A stretch of 64,000 nt of DNA, taken from NCBI GenBank assembly GCA_024280375.1, contig JAJRQF010000061.1, positions 1 through 64,000 of the forward strand, read 5' to 3'. Made by a program: the position numbers and the translations under genes. The notes under the pieces were generated by a model, which was given only the letters and a program-made list of their open reading frames with translations, ran no database searches and had not been told where the DNA came from. This document shows positions 25,636 to 36,169 of the stretch, in pieces (the first letter of the stretch is position 1; each line of letters begins with the position of its first letter). The stretch is from Alphaproteobacteria bacterium. GTDB lineage: Bacteria; Pseudomonadota; Alphaproteobacteria; Rhizobiales; Rhizobiaceae.

Positions 25636-28600
25636 ATTTGCTTCATCCGCAAGTTTTGCCAATTTAGTCATAATCACAGCAGCACCGCGCAACCGCTTAT
25701 CAGGTGTTGGCCAATCGCGGGCAAAGAACACATTTTGATCTGGCCGAATTTTCGCCAAAACGCCCTGTTCAGAAATATACTTGATCAAGCCTGCAGGATT
25801 AGAAAATTCCTTGTCGCGGAAAGCAATCACAACGCCTTTTGGCCCGGCATCAAGTTTTTCCACATTGGCCCTGCGGCAAAGCGATTTAACAAACACAATT
25901 TTCAATAAGTGATCAACCTCGTCCGGCAATGGGCCAAATCGGTCAATCATTTCCGCCCCAAATGCATCAATATCAGCAGCCTGATCAAGATCGGCCAAAC
26001 GCTTGTATAACCCCATCCGCAAGGTTAGATCCGGCACATAATGTTCAGGAATGAGAACGGTCGTGCCAACAGAAATCTGCGGCGACCACTTGCCTTCGCT
26101 AAAGGTCTCATCACCGTCTTTAAGCTGCGCAACGGCCTCCTCCAGCATTTGTTGATATAGCTCATATCCAACTTCGCGAATTTGCCCCGATTGCTCTTCA
26201 CCGAGCAGATTTCCAGCCCCGCGAATATCAAGATCATGGCTTGCCAGTTGAAAGCCTGCGCCAAGCGTATCAAGCGATTGAAGTACTTTTAGTCGGCGTT
26301 CTGCCGTCGCGGTCAACACCCGGTTGGCGGGCAGTGTAAACAAGGCATAGGCGCGGGTTTTGGAGCGCCCCACCCTTCCCCGCAATTGATAAAGCTGCGC
26401 CAGGCCAAACATATCAGCCCGGTGCACAATCATCGTATTGGCGGTAGGAATATCAAGCCCCGATTCAACTATCGTGGTTGAAAGAAGCACATCAAACTGC
26501 CCGTCATAAAAGGCGTTCATCACATCTTCCAATTCACCGGATGCCATCTGCCCGTGCGCAACAGCAACTTTCAATTCCGGCGTCTGGGATTTAAGCCATT
26601 CCAACCGCTCGGCCAGGTCAGAAACCCGCGGGCAAACGTAAAAACTCTGCCCGCCACGATACCGCTCGCGCAATAAAGCCTCGCGCACAACCAACCCATC
26701 GAAAGGCGATATGAAGGTTCGAACCGCCAGCCTATCAACCGGTGCCGTGGTAATCAAAGACAATTCTCGCACCCCGGTCAGCGCTAATTGCAGTGTGCGC
26801 GGAATGGGCGTTGCGGAAAGGGTTAGCACATGCACATTTGAACGCAGTTCTTTTAGGCGCTCTTTGTGTTTTACCCCAAAGCGTTGTTCTTCATCAATGA
26901 TCAGCAATCCAAGATCACGAAACTTGATCGACTTTCCAAGCAGCGCATGGGTGCCAATAATAATATCAACTGTACCATCGGCAACGCCCTCTTTGGCGGC
27001 ACTCAGTGCTTTCGCGCCCACCAATCTGGATGCCTGGGCAATTTTGATTGGAAGCCCGTGAAAACGATCGACAAAGGTTTTGTAATGCTGCCGGGCAAGC
27101 AGGGTCGTGGGCACCACAACGGCGACCTGAATACCTGCCATTGCCGCAACAAACGCTGCCCGCAAAGCAACTTCAGTTTTGCCAAAGCCCACATCACCAC
27201 AAATCAGCCGATCCATAGCACGGCCTTTTGCCAGATCTTCTAGTACAGCATCGATTGCGCCCAACTGGTCTTCAGTTTCCTCGTAAGGAAAACGAGAGGC
27301 AAATTCATCATAAAGCCCCTCTTGTAAAACCAATGGCTCGGTCGTTTTCAACAACCGTTCCGCCGCCGTTTTTATCAGGGCATCGGCCATTTCCAGCAAC
27401 TGTTTTTTTAATTTGGCTTTACGCGCCTGCCAGTTACCACCACCAAGCTTGTCCAGTTGAACCTCGGTATCCGCCGAACCGTAGCGTGATAGAAGTTCAA
27501 TATTTTCCACTGGCAAAAACAGCCGATCAGAACCGGCATAATGCAATTCCAGACAATCGTGCGGCGCACCGGCCGCCTCGATTGTTCGAAGCCCGGCAAA
27601 GCGGGCAATACCGTGGTCCACATGAACCACCACATCGCCTTCATTTAGCCCTGTGACCTCAGATAAAAACTCTGCACCCTTGCGCGATTTAGAACGGCGA
27701 CGAACCAGTCGATCGCCCAAAATATCCTGCTCACCAATAATGCAGAAATTTTCTGTTTCAAAACCGGCTTCCAGCTTCAATATCGCAAGCCCACACGCGC
27801 CTTTAGCAAGGGTTTCAATCTCGCCAAATCCGTCAATCAACTGCGCCCGTTCAAGCCCATGTTCCTGCAATACATGCAACATGCGTTCGCGCGAACCCTT
27901 TGACCAGGAGGCAATAACCGGTATTTTGCCCTGCTTGCGCAAATCGCTCATATGCTCAATTAAAGCGTCATAAATATTGGTGGATTGGCTGGCACGTTCG
28001 GTGGCAAATGAACGCCCTGCACGTCCATCGAGCGAAATCACCCGTTTCGCTTCCGAATCCATCGTATCAAAGGGCGATAATGTGGTGAGCCCAACACCAT
28101 CCAAGTGATGTGCAAGTTCCTCATTGGTCAAATAAAGCGATGAAACAGGAACCGGCTTATAGGGCGTGCTGCCGTCATCATGCAGCGCTTCCTGCTCTTC
28201 AAGCGCACGACGGCGCGCATCATAATGATCGCCAATTTGAACATTTCGCTCATTTAGGGCTTCGCGGGCAAGGTGATCAAACACAATAGGGTTGTCACCA
28301 AAATAATCAAATAATGTCTCAAGACCATCAAAGAACAATGGCAGCCAATGCTCCATGCCGGCATAGCGCCGCCCTTCACTAACGGCCTGATAGAGCGCAT
28401 CTTCGCGGGTTGCGGCACCAAACATCGAAAGGTAATTATTGCGAAATCTGGCAATGCTGGCCGTCGACAAGACAACTTCGCTCATTGGCACGAGATCAAG
28501 ACTTTTAGCCGGCGCCAAAGTTCGCTGGGTTGCCGCATCAAAGGTGCGGACGGATTCCAAAGTATCGCCAAAAAAGTCCAATCGCACAGGCAATTCTTCG

Positions 28601-29157
28601 CCCGGTGCAAACAAATCGAGTATTCCACCGCGCACTGCATATTCACCGGTTTCGCGCACGGTTGGTGTGCGCCCAAACCCGTTGGCTTCTAACCAATGCA
28701 CCAATTCATCCATGTTGATGCGATTGCCGCTGGCCGCGTGCATAACCTGGGATGCCATAAATTCACGCGGCGGAATGCGCTGCACCAATGCATTGGGCGT
28801 GGTGAGTATCAATGTTGGTTTTTCGGGCTTAGTGCTTTTGGCAATTTCAGCCAATACCGCAATTCGCTTTGCTGCTAAATCCTGCCCTGGCGATACCCGA
28901 TCATAGGGCAAACAATCCCAGGCGGGCAACGAAAGAGTGCGAAGCCATGGTGCGAAAAACGCAAGCGAGGCTTCCACATCTGCCATACGCTGGCCGTCAC
29001 GCGCTACAAAAACCAATGGCTGGTGAGCTTCCCCATTCCCATCTTGCGCAAGCTTGGCCAGTACCAAAGCCTCATAGCCATCTGGTACGCCGGTGAGGAC
29101 CTTTTCAGCATCACCGTCAAAAATTTTATCAAGTCGTGTGAGAAATTTATAAGCCAT
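25633..29157 (-). CDS. mfd: Transcription-repair coupling factor
   Basis: Mfd removes RNA polymerase stalled at lesions and recruits UvrA. The 1174-residue length is normal. In order: UvrB-like N-terminal domains (FVARDGQRMADVEASLAFF; YAVRGGILDLFAPG), the RNA-polymerase-interaction domain (VVHVDHGIARFAGL, near 510), the translocase with Walker A GDVGFGKTE, LIIDEEQRFGV as motif II, then QLRGRVGRSKTRAYA as motif VI, and the C-terminal TRCF domain. The stop TAG (25633-25635) lies in the right end of the MITE-like element, so the last residues may have changed when it arrived. The gene follows sdhE on the same strand. Confidence 0.97.
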   Translation of the reverse strand: MAYKFLTRLDKIFDGDAEKVLTGVPDGYEALVLAKLAQDGNGEAHQPLVFVARDGQRMADVEASLAFFAPWLRTLSLPAWDCLPYDRVSPGQDLAAKRIAVLAEIAKSTKPEKPTLILTTPNALVQRIPPREFMASQVMHAASGNRINMDELVHWLEANGFGRTPTVRETGEYAVRGGILDLFAPGEELPVRLDFFGDTLESVRTFDAATQRTLAPAKSLDLVPMSEVVLSTASIARFRNNYLSMFGAATREDALYQAVSEGRRYAGMEHWLPLFFDGLETLFDYFGDNPIVFDHLAREALNERNVQIGDHYDARRRALEEQEALHDDGSTPYKPVPVSSLYLTNEELAHHLDGVGLTTLSPFDTMDSEAKRVISLDGRAGRSFATERASQSTNIYDALIEHMSDLRKQGKIPVIASWSKGSRERMLHVLQEHGLERAQLIDGFGEIETLAKGACGLAILKLEAGFETENFCIIGEQDILGDRLVRRRSKSRKGAEFLSEVTGLNEGDVVVHVDHGIARFAGLRTIEAAGAPHDCLELHYAGSDRLFLPVENIELLSRYGSADTEVQLDKLGGGNWQARKAKLKKQLLEMADALIKTAAERLLKTTEPLVLQEGLYDEFASRFPYEETEDQLGAIDAVLEDLAKGRAMDRLICGDVGFGKTEVALRAAFVAAMAGIQVAVVVPTTLLARQHYKTFVDRFHGLPIKIAQASRLVGAKALSAAKEGVADGTVDIIIGTHALLGKSIKFRDLGLLIIDEEQRFGVKHKERLKELRSNVHVLTLSATPIPRTLQLALTGVRELSLITTAPVDRLAVRTFISPFDGLVVREALLRERYRGGQSFYVCPRVSDLAERLEWLKSQTPELKVAVAHGQMASGELEDVMNAFYDGQFDVLLSTTIVESGLDIPTANTMIVHRADMFGLAQLYQLRGRVGRSKTRAYALFTLPANRVLTATAERRLKVLQSLDTLGAGFQLASHDLDIRGAGNLLGEEQSGQIREVGYELYQQMLEEAVAQLKDGDETFSEGKWSPQISVGTTVLIPEHYVPDLTLRMGLYKRLADLDQAADIDAFGAEMIDRFGPLPDEVDHLLKIVFVKSLCRRANVEKLDAGPKGVVIAFRDKEFSNPAGLIKYISEQGVLAKIRPDQNVFFARDWPTPDKRLRGAAVIMTKLAKLADEAN

Positions 29158-29167
29158 TGAAAACGTG

Positions 29168-29449
29168 CTATATTGCAGAGTTGGTGAAAGCAGTTATTTT
29201 ATCAAAAGTTCCGGTTTGAACTTCCGCGGGCGGGGCAACTTCGCCCGAAATCCACGAGAATAAATCGCGGTCAGGGAATTCCATTAAAACTTCCATTTGA
29301 TCAAGTTCAGCATCTGAAAGGTGGTCAATTTCACTATCCACAAACCGGCCAAACACCAAATCCATTTCTTTAGTGCCGCGATGCCAGCAGCGAAATAAAA
29401 TTCTTCGGCGACGTATATCAAGTTCAGCGCTTGAACGGGTAGTGCTCAT
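29168..29449 (-). CDS. sdhE: Succinate dehydrogenase assembly factor SdhE (FAD assembly)
   Basis: A 93-residue protein of the SdhE/SDH5/DUF339 family, which helps attach FAD covalently to the SdhA flavoprotein. The signature RRILFRCWHRGTKEMD lies near residues 16-31, with the essential R-G-x-x-E-x-D; an acidic helical rest follows (LSDAELDQMEVLMEFPDRDLFSWISG). The ATG at 29449 is preferred over a TTG at 29464. It is placed just before mfd, as in other Hyphomicrobiales. Confidence 0.93.
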   Translation of the reverse strand: MSTTRSSAELDIRRRRILFRCWHRGTKEMDLVFGRFVDSEIDHLSDAELDQMEVLMEFPDRDLFSWISGEVAPPAEVQTGTFDKITAFTNSAI

Positions 29450-29575
29450 GGAGATGTTCCGCAAATCTTTTTCGGGAGATTGTTAAGCGGGTTTATAACG
29501 GGTAAGTTACGACCTGTCAGCCAAAACTGAACGTATTATTAGAAAGGTTTTATCCGGCCCGATTGAAGCACTATT

Positions 29576-29743
29576 CTATTGCGCAACAAATGCATCCACC
29601 TGGTCGAATCTGGCTTCAATTCCACCGCCCAATCCCAAAGCTGCCGTCAATATAGTTATTGAAAGCAAAGTAGCGATCAATCCGTATTCAATCGCAGTTG
29701 CACCGGACTGGTTTTTCCACAGCCGAATTATCAATGTTTTCAT
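29576..29743 (-). CDS. Flp/Fap-type pilin subunit, 55 aa
   Basis: Small gene. The protein begins MKTLIIRLWKNQSGATAIEYGLIATLLSITIL, the class IVb Flp prepilin pattern: a basic leader, Gly14, then ATAIEYGLIA with the Glu at +5 and Tyr at +6 needed for processing by the CpaA/TadV peptidase, followed by a single hydrophobic helix and a short tail ending VDAFVAQ. GAGGAG precedes the ATG by about 10 bases. No tad/cpa assembly gene is present here, so this is an orphan pilin. An inverted repeat overlaps its ribosome-binding site. Confidence 0.85.
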   Translation of the reverse strand: MKTLIIRLWKNQSGATAIEYGLIATLLSITILTAALGLGGGIEARFDQVDAFVAQ

Positions 29744-29755
29744 GATTCAATATCT

Positions 29756-29775
29756 CCTCTGTTCCTCCACAGAGG
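29756..29775 (-). promoter_or_regulatory. Hairpin overlapping the ribosome-binding site of the Flp pilin gene
   Basis: CCTCTGT-TCCTCC-ACAGAGG (plus-strand reading) forms a 7 bp stem with a 6-base loop. On the minus-strand mRNA the 3' arm contains GAGG of the GAGGAG ribosome-binding site. It could limit translation of the pilin. No data beyond the pairing. Confidence 0.4.
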
Positions 29776-29887
29776 TTCAATTTGTAGCCCTGCAATACAA
29801 ATTCTAACACTTGAAAGTTGTTTCAAGCATAATAAACACAATTAACGAAGTATAATGACAAAGATTCAGGTTGTTGATTCAAAAGAA

Positions 29888-29906
29888 ATGCTTTCATGTA
29901 AAGCAT
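29888..29906 (-). terminator. Likely rho-independent terminator of murI
   Basis: ATGCTTT-CATGT-AAAGCAT, a 7 bp stem one base after the murI stop. On the minus strand it is followed by TTCTTTTG, a moderately T-rich tail. Confidence 0.5.
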
Positions 29907-29907
29907 C

Positions 29908-30789
29908 TTATGTATCCAGAATACTATTCAGGCCAAAACCAGACAATAATCTTGCAATTGCCGAATTTGGCACACCACTGGTGAAGATGGCAATATCTTC
30001 AATATCATTGCCCGGTAATTTCGGCATATGAACATTCGTATTAGATTGTTGGCTGGACTCCACTTTTTCGCCATCGGCAGCGCCTTTTGCCAATTTTTCC
30101 ATACTATCACCAAGCCCAAGCGGTCGGTTTGCCAAGAACATGGCGCGGCGCGCTATCGCTTCTGCCGGGTCCAACCAGTCCACCGGCCAGGGCGCCATCC
30201 GTCGAAAGACATTTGTCAAAAACGGATAATGCGTACAGGCCAGCACCACAACATCGGTGCGCGCACCATATTGATCGACAAAACAATCGGCAATTTCCGC
30301 AGCGATTACCTCTTCATCAATTGGTTTGCCGAGCATATAGGCCTCAGCCATCGCCGCCAATCTGGTCGCGCCGACAAGACGCACATTCACTTTGGAAGCA
30401 AATTCGCCAATCAAATTTCTTGTATAGTCCCGTTTTACGGTGCCCGGTGTCGCCAATACAGATATCTGACCAGAATAGGTTCGCCCCGCCGCCGGTTTGA
30501 TCGCCGGAACCGTTCCCACAAATGGAATATCATATGAAGCCCGCAGACTTGGCAATATCAAGGTCGATGCGGTATTGCAGGCGATAACCACCAATGTGGG
30601 CGAATAACGTTCGATCAAATCCCTAAGAATATTTTCCATGCGAACAATCAGCGCTTTTTCTTCCCAATCGCCATAGGGAAACCCCTCATCATCTACCGCA
30701 TAGATAAACTGACGATCGGGCATAAGCACCCGCAATTCGCGCAATACGGTCAAACCGCCAATACCGGAATCAAAGACCAATATACTCAT
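29908..30789 (-). CDS. murI: Glutamate racemase
   Basis: Makes D-glutamate for peptidoglycan. The 293-residue protein shows [15 protein letters not shown] (catalytic-site Asp-Ser), the catalytic cysteine pair in [16 protein letters not shown] (about residues 68-83) and [11 protein letters not shown] (about 181-191), and PYGDW. All catalytic residues are present. The C-terminus carries about 55 extra residues (after LANRPLG) of low complexity and with Ser/Asn/Lys, seen variably in rhizobial MurI. Downstream of the TrmJ-like gene on the same strand. Confidence 0.94.
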   Translation of the reverse strand: MSILVFDSGIGGLTVLRELRVLMPDRQFIYAVDDEGFPYGDWEEKALIVRMENILRDLIERYSPTLVVIACNTASTLILPSLRASYDIPFVGTVPAIKPAAGRTYSGQISVLATPGTVKRDYTRNLIGEFASKVNVRLVGATRLAAMAEAYMLGKPIDEEVIAAEIADCFVDQYGARTDVVVLACTHYPFLTNVFRRMAPWPVDWLDPAEAIARRAMFLANRPLGLGDSMEKLAKGAADGEKVESSQQSNTNVHMPKLPGNDIEDIAIFTSGVPNSAIARLLSGFGLNSILDT

Positions 30790-30867
30790 ATCTGTCCTTA
30801 ACCGTGAATGGTTTATGGGTCAAAATCATATGCAAATGCATCGCCTCTAACTTAACGCCCACATTTC

Positions 30868-31644
30868 TTATACGTCCCGGTCTTTGCGTGGACGGTTTTT
30901 ACGCCCTTCTAAAGCTGCAACCATACCCCGAAGCGCATGAATTTCCTGCCTCGATAATTGAGCCTTGTGGAAAATATTTCTGAGGTTTTCGACCATTGTT
31001 GGGCGTTTATGCTCTGGTCGAAAATATCGCTCCTTATCCAAAGCGTTTTCCAAATGATCATAGAACCCAAATAAGTCTTCCTTGGTTGCAGGCACGCTGG
31101 CAGGAATTTCAAAAGGAATATCAGCATCACCAGAGCGCAACCATTCATAACTCATCAACAACACTGCTTGCGCGATATTAAGGGATGCAAAGGCAGGATT
31201 TACAGGAAAAGTAACGATCTCATCAGCAAGAGCAATTTCCTCATTGGAAAGACCTGCCCTTTCGCGACCAAATAGAATTCCGGTTTTCTCACCCCGTTGA
31301 TGGCGCAACCGCAATGTTGCAATCGCTTCACCGGGGCCCTTTACCGGTTTTAGCATATCCCGGTTACGGGCGCTGGTTGCATATACAAAAGACATATCAT
31401 GCAATGCCTCTTCAAGCGTATCAAAAACCTGCGTACCTTCCACCACATGGTCGGCACCGGCAGCCGCAGCCTTGGCGGGTTCACTGGGCCAGCCATCACG
31501 CGGATTGACCAATCGTAACTCGGTTAATCCAAAATTGGTCATTGCGCGAATAGCTGTGCCAATATTTTCTCCCAATTGCGGATTGACCAGCACAATTATA
31601 GGGCCATCCGTGATCATTTTGCGTCGATAATCAGTTCCAGACAT
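30868..31644 (-). CDS. trmJ: tRNA/rRNA 2'-O-methyltransferase, TrmJ-type (SpoU family)
   Basis: A 258-residue SPOUT methyltransferase. SpoU motif 1 is VLVNPQLGENIGTAIRAMTNFG (split at residues 19-40), motif 2 ILFGRERAGLSNEEI, motif 3 NPAFASLNIAQAVLLMSYE; these form the trefoil knot that binds S-adenosylmethionine. The C-terminal extension (LENALDKERYFRPEHKRP) is that of TrmJ, which methylates position 32 of tRNA. Start at ATG 31644; a TTG 27 bases upstream is possible. The choice of TrmJ over related rRNA enzymes rests on length and the C-terminal extension. Confidence 0.85.
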   Translation of the reverse strand: MSGTDYRRKMITDGPIIVLVNPQLGENIGTAIRAMTNFGLTELRLVNPRDGWPSEPAKAAAAGADHVVEGTQVFDTLEEALHDMSFVYATSARNRDMLKPVKGPGEAIATLRLRHQRGEKTGILFGRERAGLSNEEIALADEIVTFPVNPAFASLNIAQAVLLMSYEWLRSGDADIPFEIPASVPATKEDLFGFYDHLENALDKERYFRPEHKRPTMVENLRNIFHKAQLSRQEIHALRGMVAALEGRKNRPRKDRDV

Positions 31645-31913
31645 TTTGGCGGGCCTATCTATTGGCAACAATTTTGTTAGGCGACAGCCATACTGGCACG
31701 GTAGAAAAAATACAATACAAAGACAAACCTATGGAAGACTTAGCAGATCAAATTCGCAATTTTATTAGTGACAATTAATAAGCCTTCCTGATCCACGGGC
31801 TATTTGCCTACGGGCACATGAATGCTATAGGAATTTGTAAATTCGATCTACTGGTGGAAATTGAATTCTACACAGCACCACACCCCCTAAGCAAATTCTT
31901 CAAAGGCAAACAA

Positions 31914-33125
31914 ATGAAAAAAATCAAGGTCAACAATCCAGTCGTTGAATTGGATGGCGATGAAATGACACGGATCATTTGGCAAATCATCAAAGACAAG
32001 CTGATCCATCCATATTTGGATATCGACCTTGAATATTACGATCTCAGCATTCAATCTCGAGATCAAACAGATGACCAGATTACCATTGATTCAGCCAATG
32101 CAATCAAAAAGCACGGTGTCGGCGTCAAATGCGCAACCATCACACCGGATGAAGCAAGGGTGGAGGAATTTGACCTTAAAAAAATGTGGCGCTCACCCAA
32201 CGGGACAATTAGAAATATTCTCGGTGGTGTAATTTTCCGCGAACCAATTATCATGAAAAACGTCCCCCGCCTGGTTCCCGGCTGGACACAACCAATCATT
32301 GTTGGCCGCCACGCCTATGGCGATCAATACCGGGCAACAGATTTCAAATTCCCCGGCAAGGGCAAAATCACCATGAAGTTTGTTGGTGACGACGGAACCG
32401 AAATGGACTTCGATGTATTTGATGCCCCTTCATCGGGCATCGCCATGGGAATGTATAATCTAGATAACTCAATATATGACTTCGCGCGGGCATCACTAAA
32501 TTACGGCCTGCAACGCAAAGTACCTGTTTATTTGTCCACCAAAAATACAATCCTCAAGGTTTATGACGGCCGCTTCAAGGACATTTTTGAAGAGGTATTT
32601 CAAAGTGAATTTAAAGGCAAATTTGATGAAATCGGCATCACTTACGAACACCGATTGATCGATGATATGGTCGCCGCTTCACTTAAATGGTCGGGTGGCT
32701 ATGTTTGGGCCTGCAAAAACTATGACGGCGATGTGCAGTCAGATATTGTGGCCCAAGGATTTGGCTCGCTGGGCTTGATGACTTCAGTTTTGGCAACACC
32801 GGATGGCAAAACTGTTGAATCAGAGGCGGCCCATGGCACCGTCACACGTCATTTTCGCCAACATGAGCGCGGAGAAGAGACATCGACCAATTCAATCGCG
32901 TCAATCTTTGCCTGGACCCGTGGATTATCTCATCGGGCAAAACTCGATGAAAACCAGGCACTTGCTGAATTCGCATTGAAAGTGGAAAAAGTGTGCATTG
33001 ATACGGTTGAGACCGGCCACATGACTAAGGATTTGGCGCTATTGATTGGCCCGGACCAAAAATGGCTATCGACCACAGGTTTCCTCGACAAAATTGATGA
33101 AAATTTACAACAAGCAATTGGCTAA
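31914..33125 (+). CDS. icd: NADP-dependent isocitrate dehydrogenase
   Basis: Oxidises isocitrate to 2-oxoglutarate in the TCA cycle, making NADPH. The 403-residue protein is of the eukaryotic-like dimeric type common in alphaproteobacteria: [48 protein letters not shown] (substrate serine in S-P-N-G-T), [31 protein letters not shown] with metal-binding aspartates, then [11 protein letters not shown]. Start: ATG at 31914, with AAGG 8 bases upstream; the frame further upstream to 31818 is not typical. A strong terminator follows at 33148. Confidence 0.97.
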   Translation: MKKIKVNNPVVELDGDEMTRIIWQIIKDKLIHPYLDIDLEYYDLSIQSRDQTDDQITIDSANAIKKHGVGVKCATITPDEARVEEFDLKKMWRSPNGTIRNILGGVIFREPIIMKNVPRLVPGWTQPIIVGRHAYGDQYRATDFKFPGKGKITMKFVGDDGTEMDFDVFDAPSSGIAMGMYNLDNSIYDFARASLNYGLQRKVPVYLSTKNTILKVYDGRFKDIFEEVFQSEFKGKFDEIGITYEHRLIDDMVAASLKWSGGYVWACKNYDGDVQSDIVAQGFGSLGLMTSVLATPDGKTVESEAAHGTVTRHFRQHERGEETSTNSIASIFAWTRGLSHRAKLDENQALAEFALKVEKVCIDTVETGHMTKDLALLIGPDQKWLSTTGFLDKIDENLQQAIG

Positions 33126-33147
33126 TTTGTCTAGCGGTTCAAAAATT

Positions 33148-33177
33148 AAGGCTTCACTGTACAATCAGTGAAGCCTT
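33148..33177. terminator. Bidirectional rho-independent terminator between icd and alaS
   Basis: AAGGCTTCACTG and CAGTGAAGCCTT pair perfectly (12 bp) around TACAAT. On the plus strand the stem is followed by TTTATT, serving icd. On the minus strand a T-rich stretch (AATTTTTG) follows, so it may also serve alaS, which ends at 33207. Confidence 0.9.
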
Positions 33178-33206
33178 TTTATTGCGTCAATTTAATCGGT
33201 ATTGGA

Positions 33207-35879
33207 TTAACCGCAAATTTCAGCCGCAATGGCATCTATTGCAGCTTGAGCTTTTTCACCATCAGGTCCACCGGCCTGTGCCATATCTGGTCGACCACCT
33301 CCACCTTTGCCGCCAACAACGGTTGAGCCAATACGAACCAGATCAACCGCATTAAATTGATCAACCAAATCGTCGGTAACGCCAACGACGATGCCAGCTT
33401 TTCCATCCGGTGCCTTGGCACAAATAGCCACAAGACCAGAGCCTAGGCTCTTTTTGCTTTCATCAACCAGACCTTTCAGTTCCTTTACTGAAATATCTTC
33501 AATTACCCGACCCATGAAACTTACCTCGCCCGATGGTGTCGCAAGTTTAACAACATCGCTTGCAGAACCGGTGCCACCACCGCCCATCGCAAGTTTCTTT
33601 TTGGCATCAGCCAGCTCTCGCTCAAGCTTTTTGCGATCGCTCACCAGGTTTGCTACACGATCCGTCGCTTGCGCAGGCGCGACTTTCAATACACTTGAAA
33701 TCTGTTTGAGGCGGGTTTGCTGCTCTTCCAAATGAAGGCGTGCCGCATCACCTGTCAAAGCTTCAATTCTGCGAACCCCAGATGAAACGGCATTTTCAGC
33801 CAAAATTGTAACAAGTCCAATATCACCAGTTTGGCGAACATGTGTACCGCCACACAGCTCTACGGAATATGGCGCGTCGGAATTTTCATCATCAACCGAA
33901 GCACCCATGCTGACAACGCGAACCTCATCACCATACTTTTCGCCGAATAACGCCATAGCCCCGGCTTCAATTGCATCATCCACGGCCATAATTCGGGTTT
34001 CAACCGGCGCATTTTGCAAAACCACCTGATTGGAAATATTCTCAACCCTCACCAACTCTTCAGAAGAAATCGGTTTTGGATGGGAAAAATCAAAGCGCAA
34101 ACGATCAGGCGAAACAAACGATCCCTTTTGAGCTACATGATCACCCAACACCAATCGCAATCCTTCATGAATTAGATGGGTGGCCGAATGGTTGGAGCGA
34201 AGCCGCCGACGACGAGAACTATCAACATTCATTACAACCGCATCACCAATGGAAAATTCGCCACTTTCCAGATTAGCAAAATGAACAAACAAACCATCGG
34301 CTTTCTTGAGCGTATCCGTGACTATCGCTGTATTTTTACCGATATGAATGATGCCGGTGTCACCTTGCTGGCCACCAGATTCACCATAGAATGGGGTTTG
34401 ATTGACAATGATAGCGATTTCATCACCCACCCCAACGGATGAAACTTCCTTGCCATCTTTTATCAGCGCAAGAATAACACCTTCAGCTGTTTCTGTATCA
34501 TAGCCCAAAAATTCAGTTGGTCCATTTTTGTCCTTGATTTCGAACCAGATACGATCATCAGCCGCATCACCGGAACCTGACCAGGATGCACGAGCTTCAG
34601 ACTTTTGTCGCTCCATTGCTGAATCAAACCCGGCAATATCAACCTCAATTCCACGTTGACGTAAAGCATCCTGAGTAAGATCCAATGGAAAACCAAAGGT
34701 ATCATACAATTTAAATGCGGTTTCACCGGCCAAAACATCACCTGTACCCAGATTTTGAGTTTCGGCTCCCAACAAATCTATGCCGCGGGATAGGGTTTTG
34801 CGAAACTTGGTTTCCTCAAGTTTCAGGGTTTCGGTAATCAACGCTTCCGCACGCACAAGCTCCGGGTAGGCAGCACCCATCTGAGTAATAAGTGCAGGTA
34901 CAAGTCTCCACAATAATGGATCACGCGAACCGAGCAAACTGCCATGCCGCATTGCACGCCGCATAATTCTGCGAAGCACATAACCCCGCCCCTCATTCGA
35001 GGGCAAAACACCGTCGGCAATCAAAAAACACGATGTACGCAAATGATCTGCAATCACCCGATGGCTGGCCATATTATCGCCAGAAGCTTCAACGCCGGTT
35101 ACTTCTTCTCCGGCACGAATTAGAGCACGAAACAAATCTATTTCATAATTGTCATGCTGACCCTGCAGAACAGCGGCAATCCGCTCCAACCCCATGCCGG
35201 TATCAATGGAGGGTTTTGGTAAATCGACACGTTCTTCAACGCTCAATTGTTCGTACTGCATAAAAACCAGGTTCCAGATTTCAATAAACCGGTCACCATC
35301 CTCATCGGCAGATCCCGGAGGGCCACCAAAGATACCTTCCCCATGATCATAAAAAATTTCAGAACAGGGACCACATGGACCGGTTTCCCCCATAGCCCAG
35401 AAATTATCACTGGTTGGAATACGAATTATCTTATCGTCTGAAAGACCGGCAATTTTTTTCCACAGGTCAAATGCCTGGTCATCCGTATGATAAACCGTAA
35501 CAAGCAATTTATCAGCGGGCAGTCCGAACTCTTTTGTCAGCAAGTTCCACGCAAGTTCAATGGCATGCTCTTTGAAATAATCGCCAAACGAAAAATTGCC
35601 CAGCATCTCAAAAAAAGTATGGTGACGTGCTGTATAGCCGACATTATCCAGATCATTGTGTTTACCGCCTGCCCGCACACATTTTTGCGACGACGCGGCG
35701 CGAACATACTCGCGATTTTCCAAACCGGTAAAAACATTTTTAAACTGAACCATACCAGCATTAACAAACATCAAGGTTGGATCATTGCGAGGAACAAGCG
35801 GCGAGGAACTCACCGCCGTGTGACCATTCTTTTCGAAATAGCCCAGAAATGCTGACCTGATTTCGTTTACACCGCTCAT
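33207..35879 (-). CDS. alaS: Alanyl-tRNA synthetase
   Basis: Charges tRNA-Ala. The 890-residue protein contains the class II catalytic domain ([50 protein letters not shown]), the editing domain with zinc-binding [12 protein letters not shown] and CGGTHV, and the C-terminal region ending [14 protein letters not shown] set the start at 35879 (MSGVNEIR), as in relatives; an ATG four codons earlier is in frame without a ribosome site. It lies downstream of recA, the usual alphaproteobacterial order. Confidence 0.97.
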   Translation of the reverse strand: MSGVNEIRSAFLGYFEKNGHTAVSSSPLVPRNDPTLMFVNAGMVQFKNVFTGLENREYVRAASSQKCVRAGGKHNDLDNVGYTARHHTFFEMLGNFSFGDYFKEHAIELAWNLLTKEFGLPADKLLVTVYHTDDQAFDLWKKIAGLSDDKIIRIPTSDNFWAMGETGPCGPCSEIFYDHGEGIFGGPPGSADEDGDRFIEIWNLVFMQYEQLSVEERVDLPKPSIDTGMGLERIAAVLQGQHDNYEIDLFRALIRAGEEVTGVEASGDNMASHRVIADHLRTSCFLIADGVLPSNEGRGYVLRRIMRRAMRHGSLLGSRDPLLWRLVPALITQMGAAYPELVRAEALITETLKLEETKFRKTLSRGIDLLGAETQNLGTGDVLAGETAFKLYDTFGFPLDLTQDALRQRGIEVDIAGFDSAMERQKSEARASWSGSGDAADDRIWFEIKDKNGPTEFLGYDTETAEGVILALIKDGKEVSSVGVGDEIAIIVNQTPFYGESGGQQGDTGIIHIGKNTAIVTDTLKKADGLFVHFANLESGEFSIGDAVVMNVDSSRRRRLRSNHSATHLIHEGLRLVLGDHVAQKGSFVSPDRLRFDFSHPKPISSEELVRVENISNQVVLQNAPVETRIMAVDDAIEAGAMALFGEKYGDEVRVVSMGASVDDENSDAPYSVELCGGTHVRQTGDIGLVTILAENAVSSGVRRIEALTGDAARLHLEEQQTRLKQISSVLKVAPAQATDRVANLVSDRKKLERELADAKKKLAMGGGGTGSASDVVKLATPSGEVSFMGRVIEDISVKELKGLVDESKKSLGSGLVAICAKAPDGKAGIVVGVTDDLVDQFNAVDLVRIGSTVVGGKGGGGRPDMAQAGGPDGEKAQAAIDAIAAEICG

Positions 35880-36117
35880 CAACTTACCCATTCATCTGTT
35901 AAAAATATAAAAGCCATCCAAAAAATTATCACATGGATGCTATTTGCGAGACTTTTAATCATGCCTTGGCCGACTGTCTACTACAACAGATAAATTGAAA
36001 TAGGAATTACCTATGGAGCCTCATTTATCAATCAGTTGGTGGCCAACAATTAGAGTTGGATGAATTTGACTGCAGCGCCATACAACGCGAAATTTGTACT
36101 TCCAACAAAAAACAAAA

Positions 36118-36142
36118 AAACCGCAGCTAATGGCCACGGTTT
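36118..36142 (-). terminator. Rho-independent terminator of recA
   Basis: On the minus strand AAACCGTGGC-CATTA-GCTGCGGTTT (10 pairs, two of them G-T) is followed by TTTTGTTTTTTG. It lies 28 bases beyond the recA stop and before alaS, so recA and alaS are probably separate transcripts. Confidence 0.85.
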
Positions 36143-36169
36143 CTTTAAACTCAAATTTTATCGGCTCAT

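Noticed and set aside
24643-25640. CRISPR array suggested by the regular repeats near 25.4 kb
   Set aside because: The repeats are contiguous 109 bp units without spacers, bounded by inverted ends, and no cas gene is near.
31731-31778. 15-codon frame before icd (MEDLADQIRN) as a leader peptide
   Set aside because: No ribosome-binding site and no attenuator-like structure or repeated codon is visible.
36013-36063. 16-codon frame after AGGAATT upstream of the recA terminator
   Set aside because: It has a ribosome-like site but is too short and lacks any recognisable feature.
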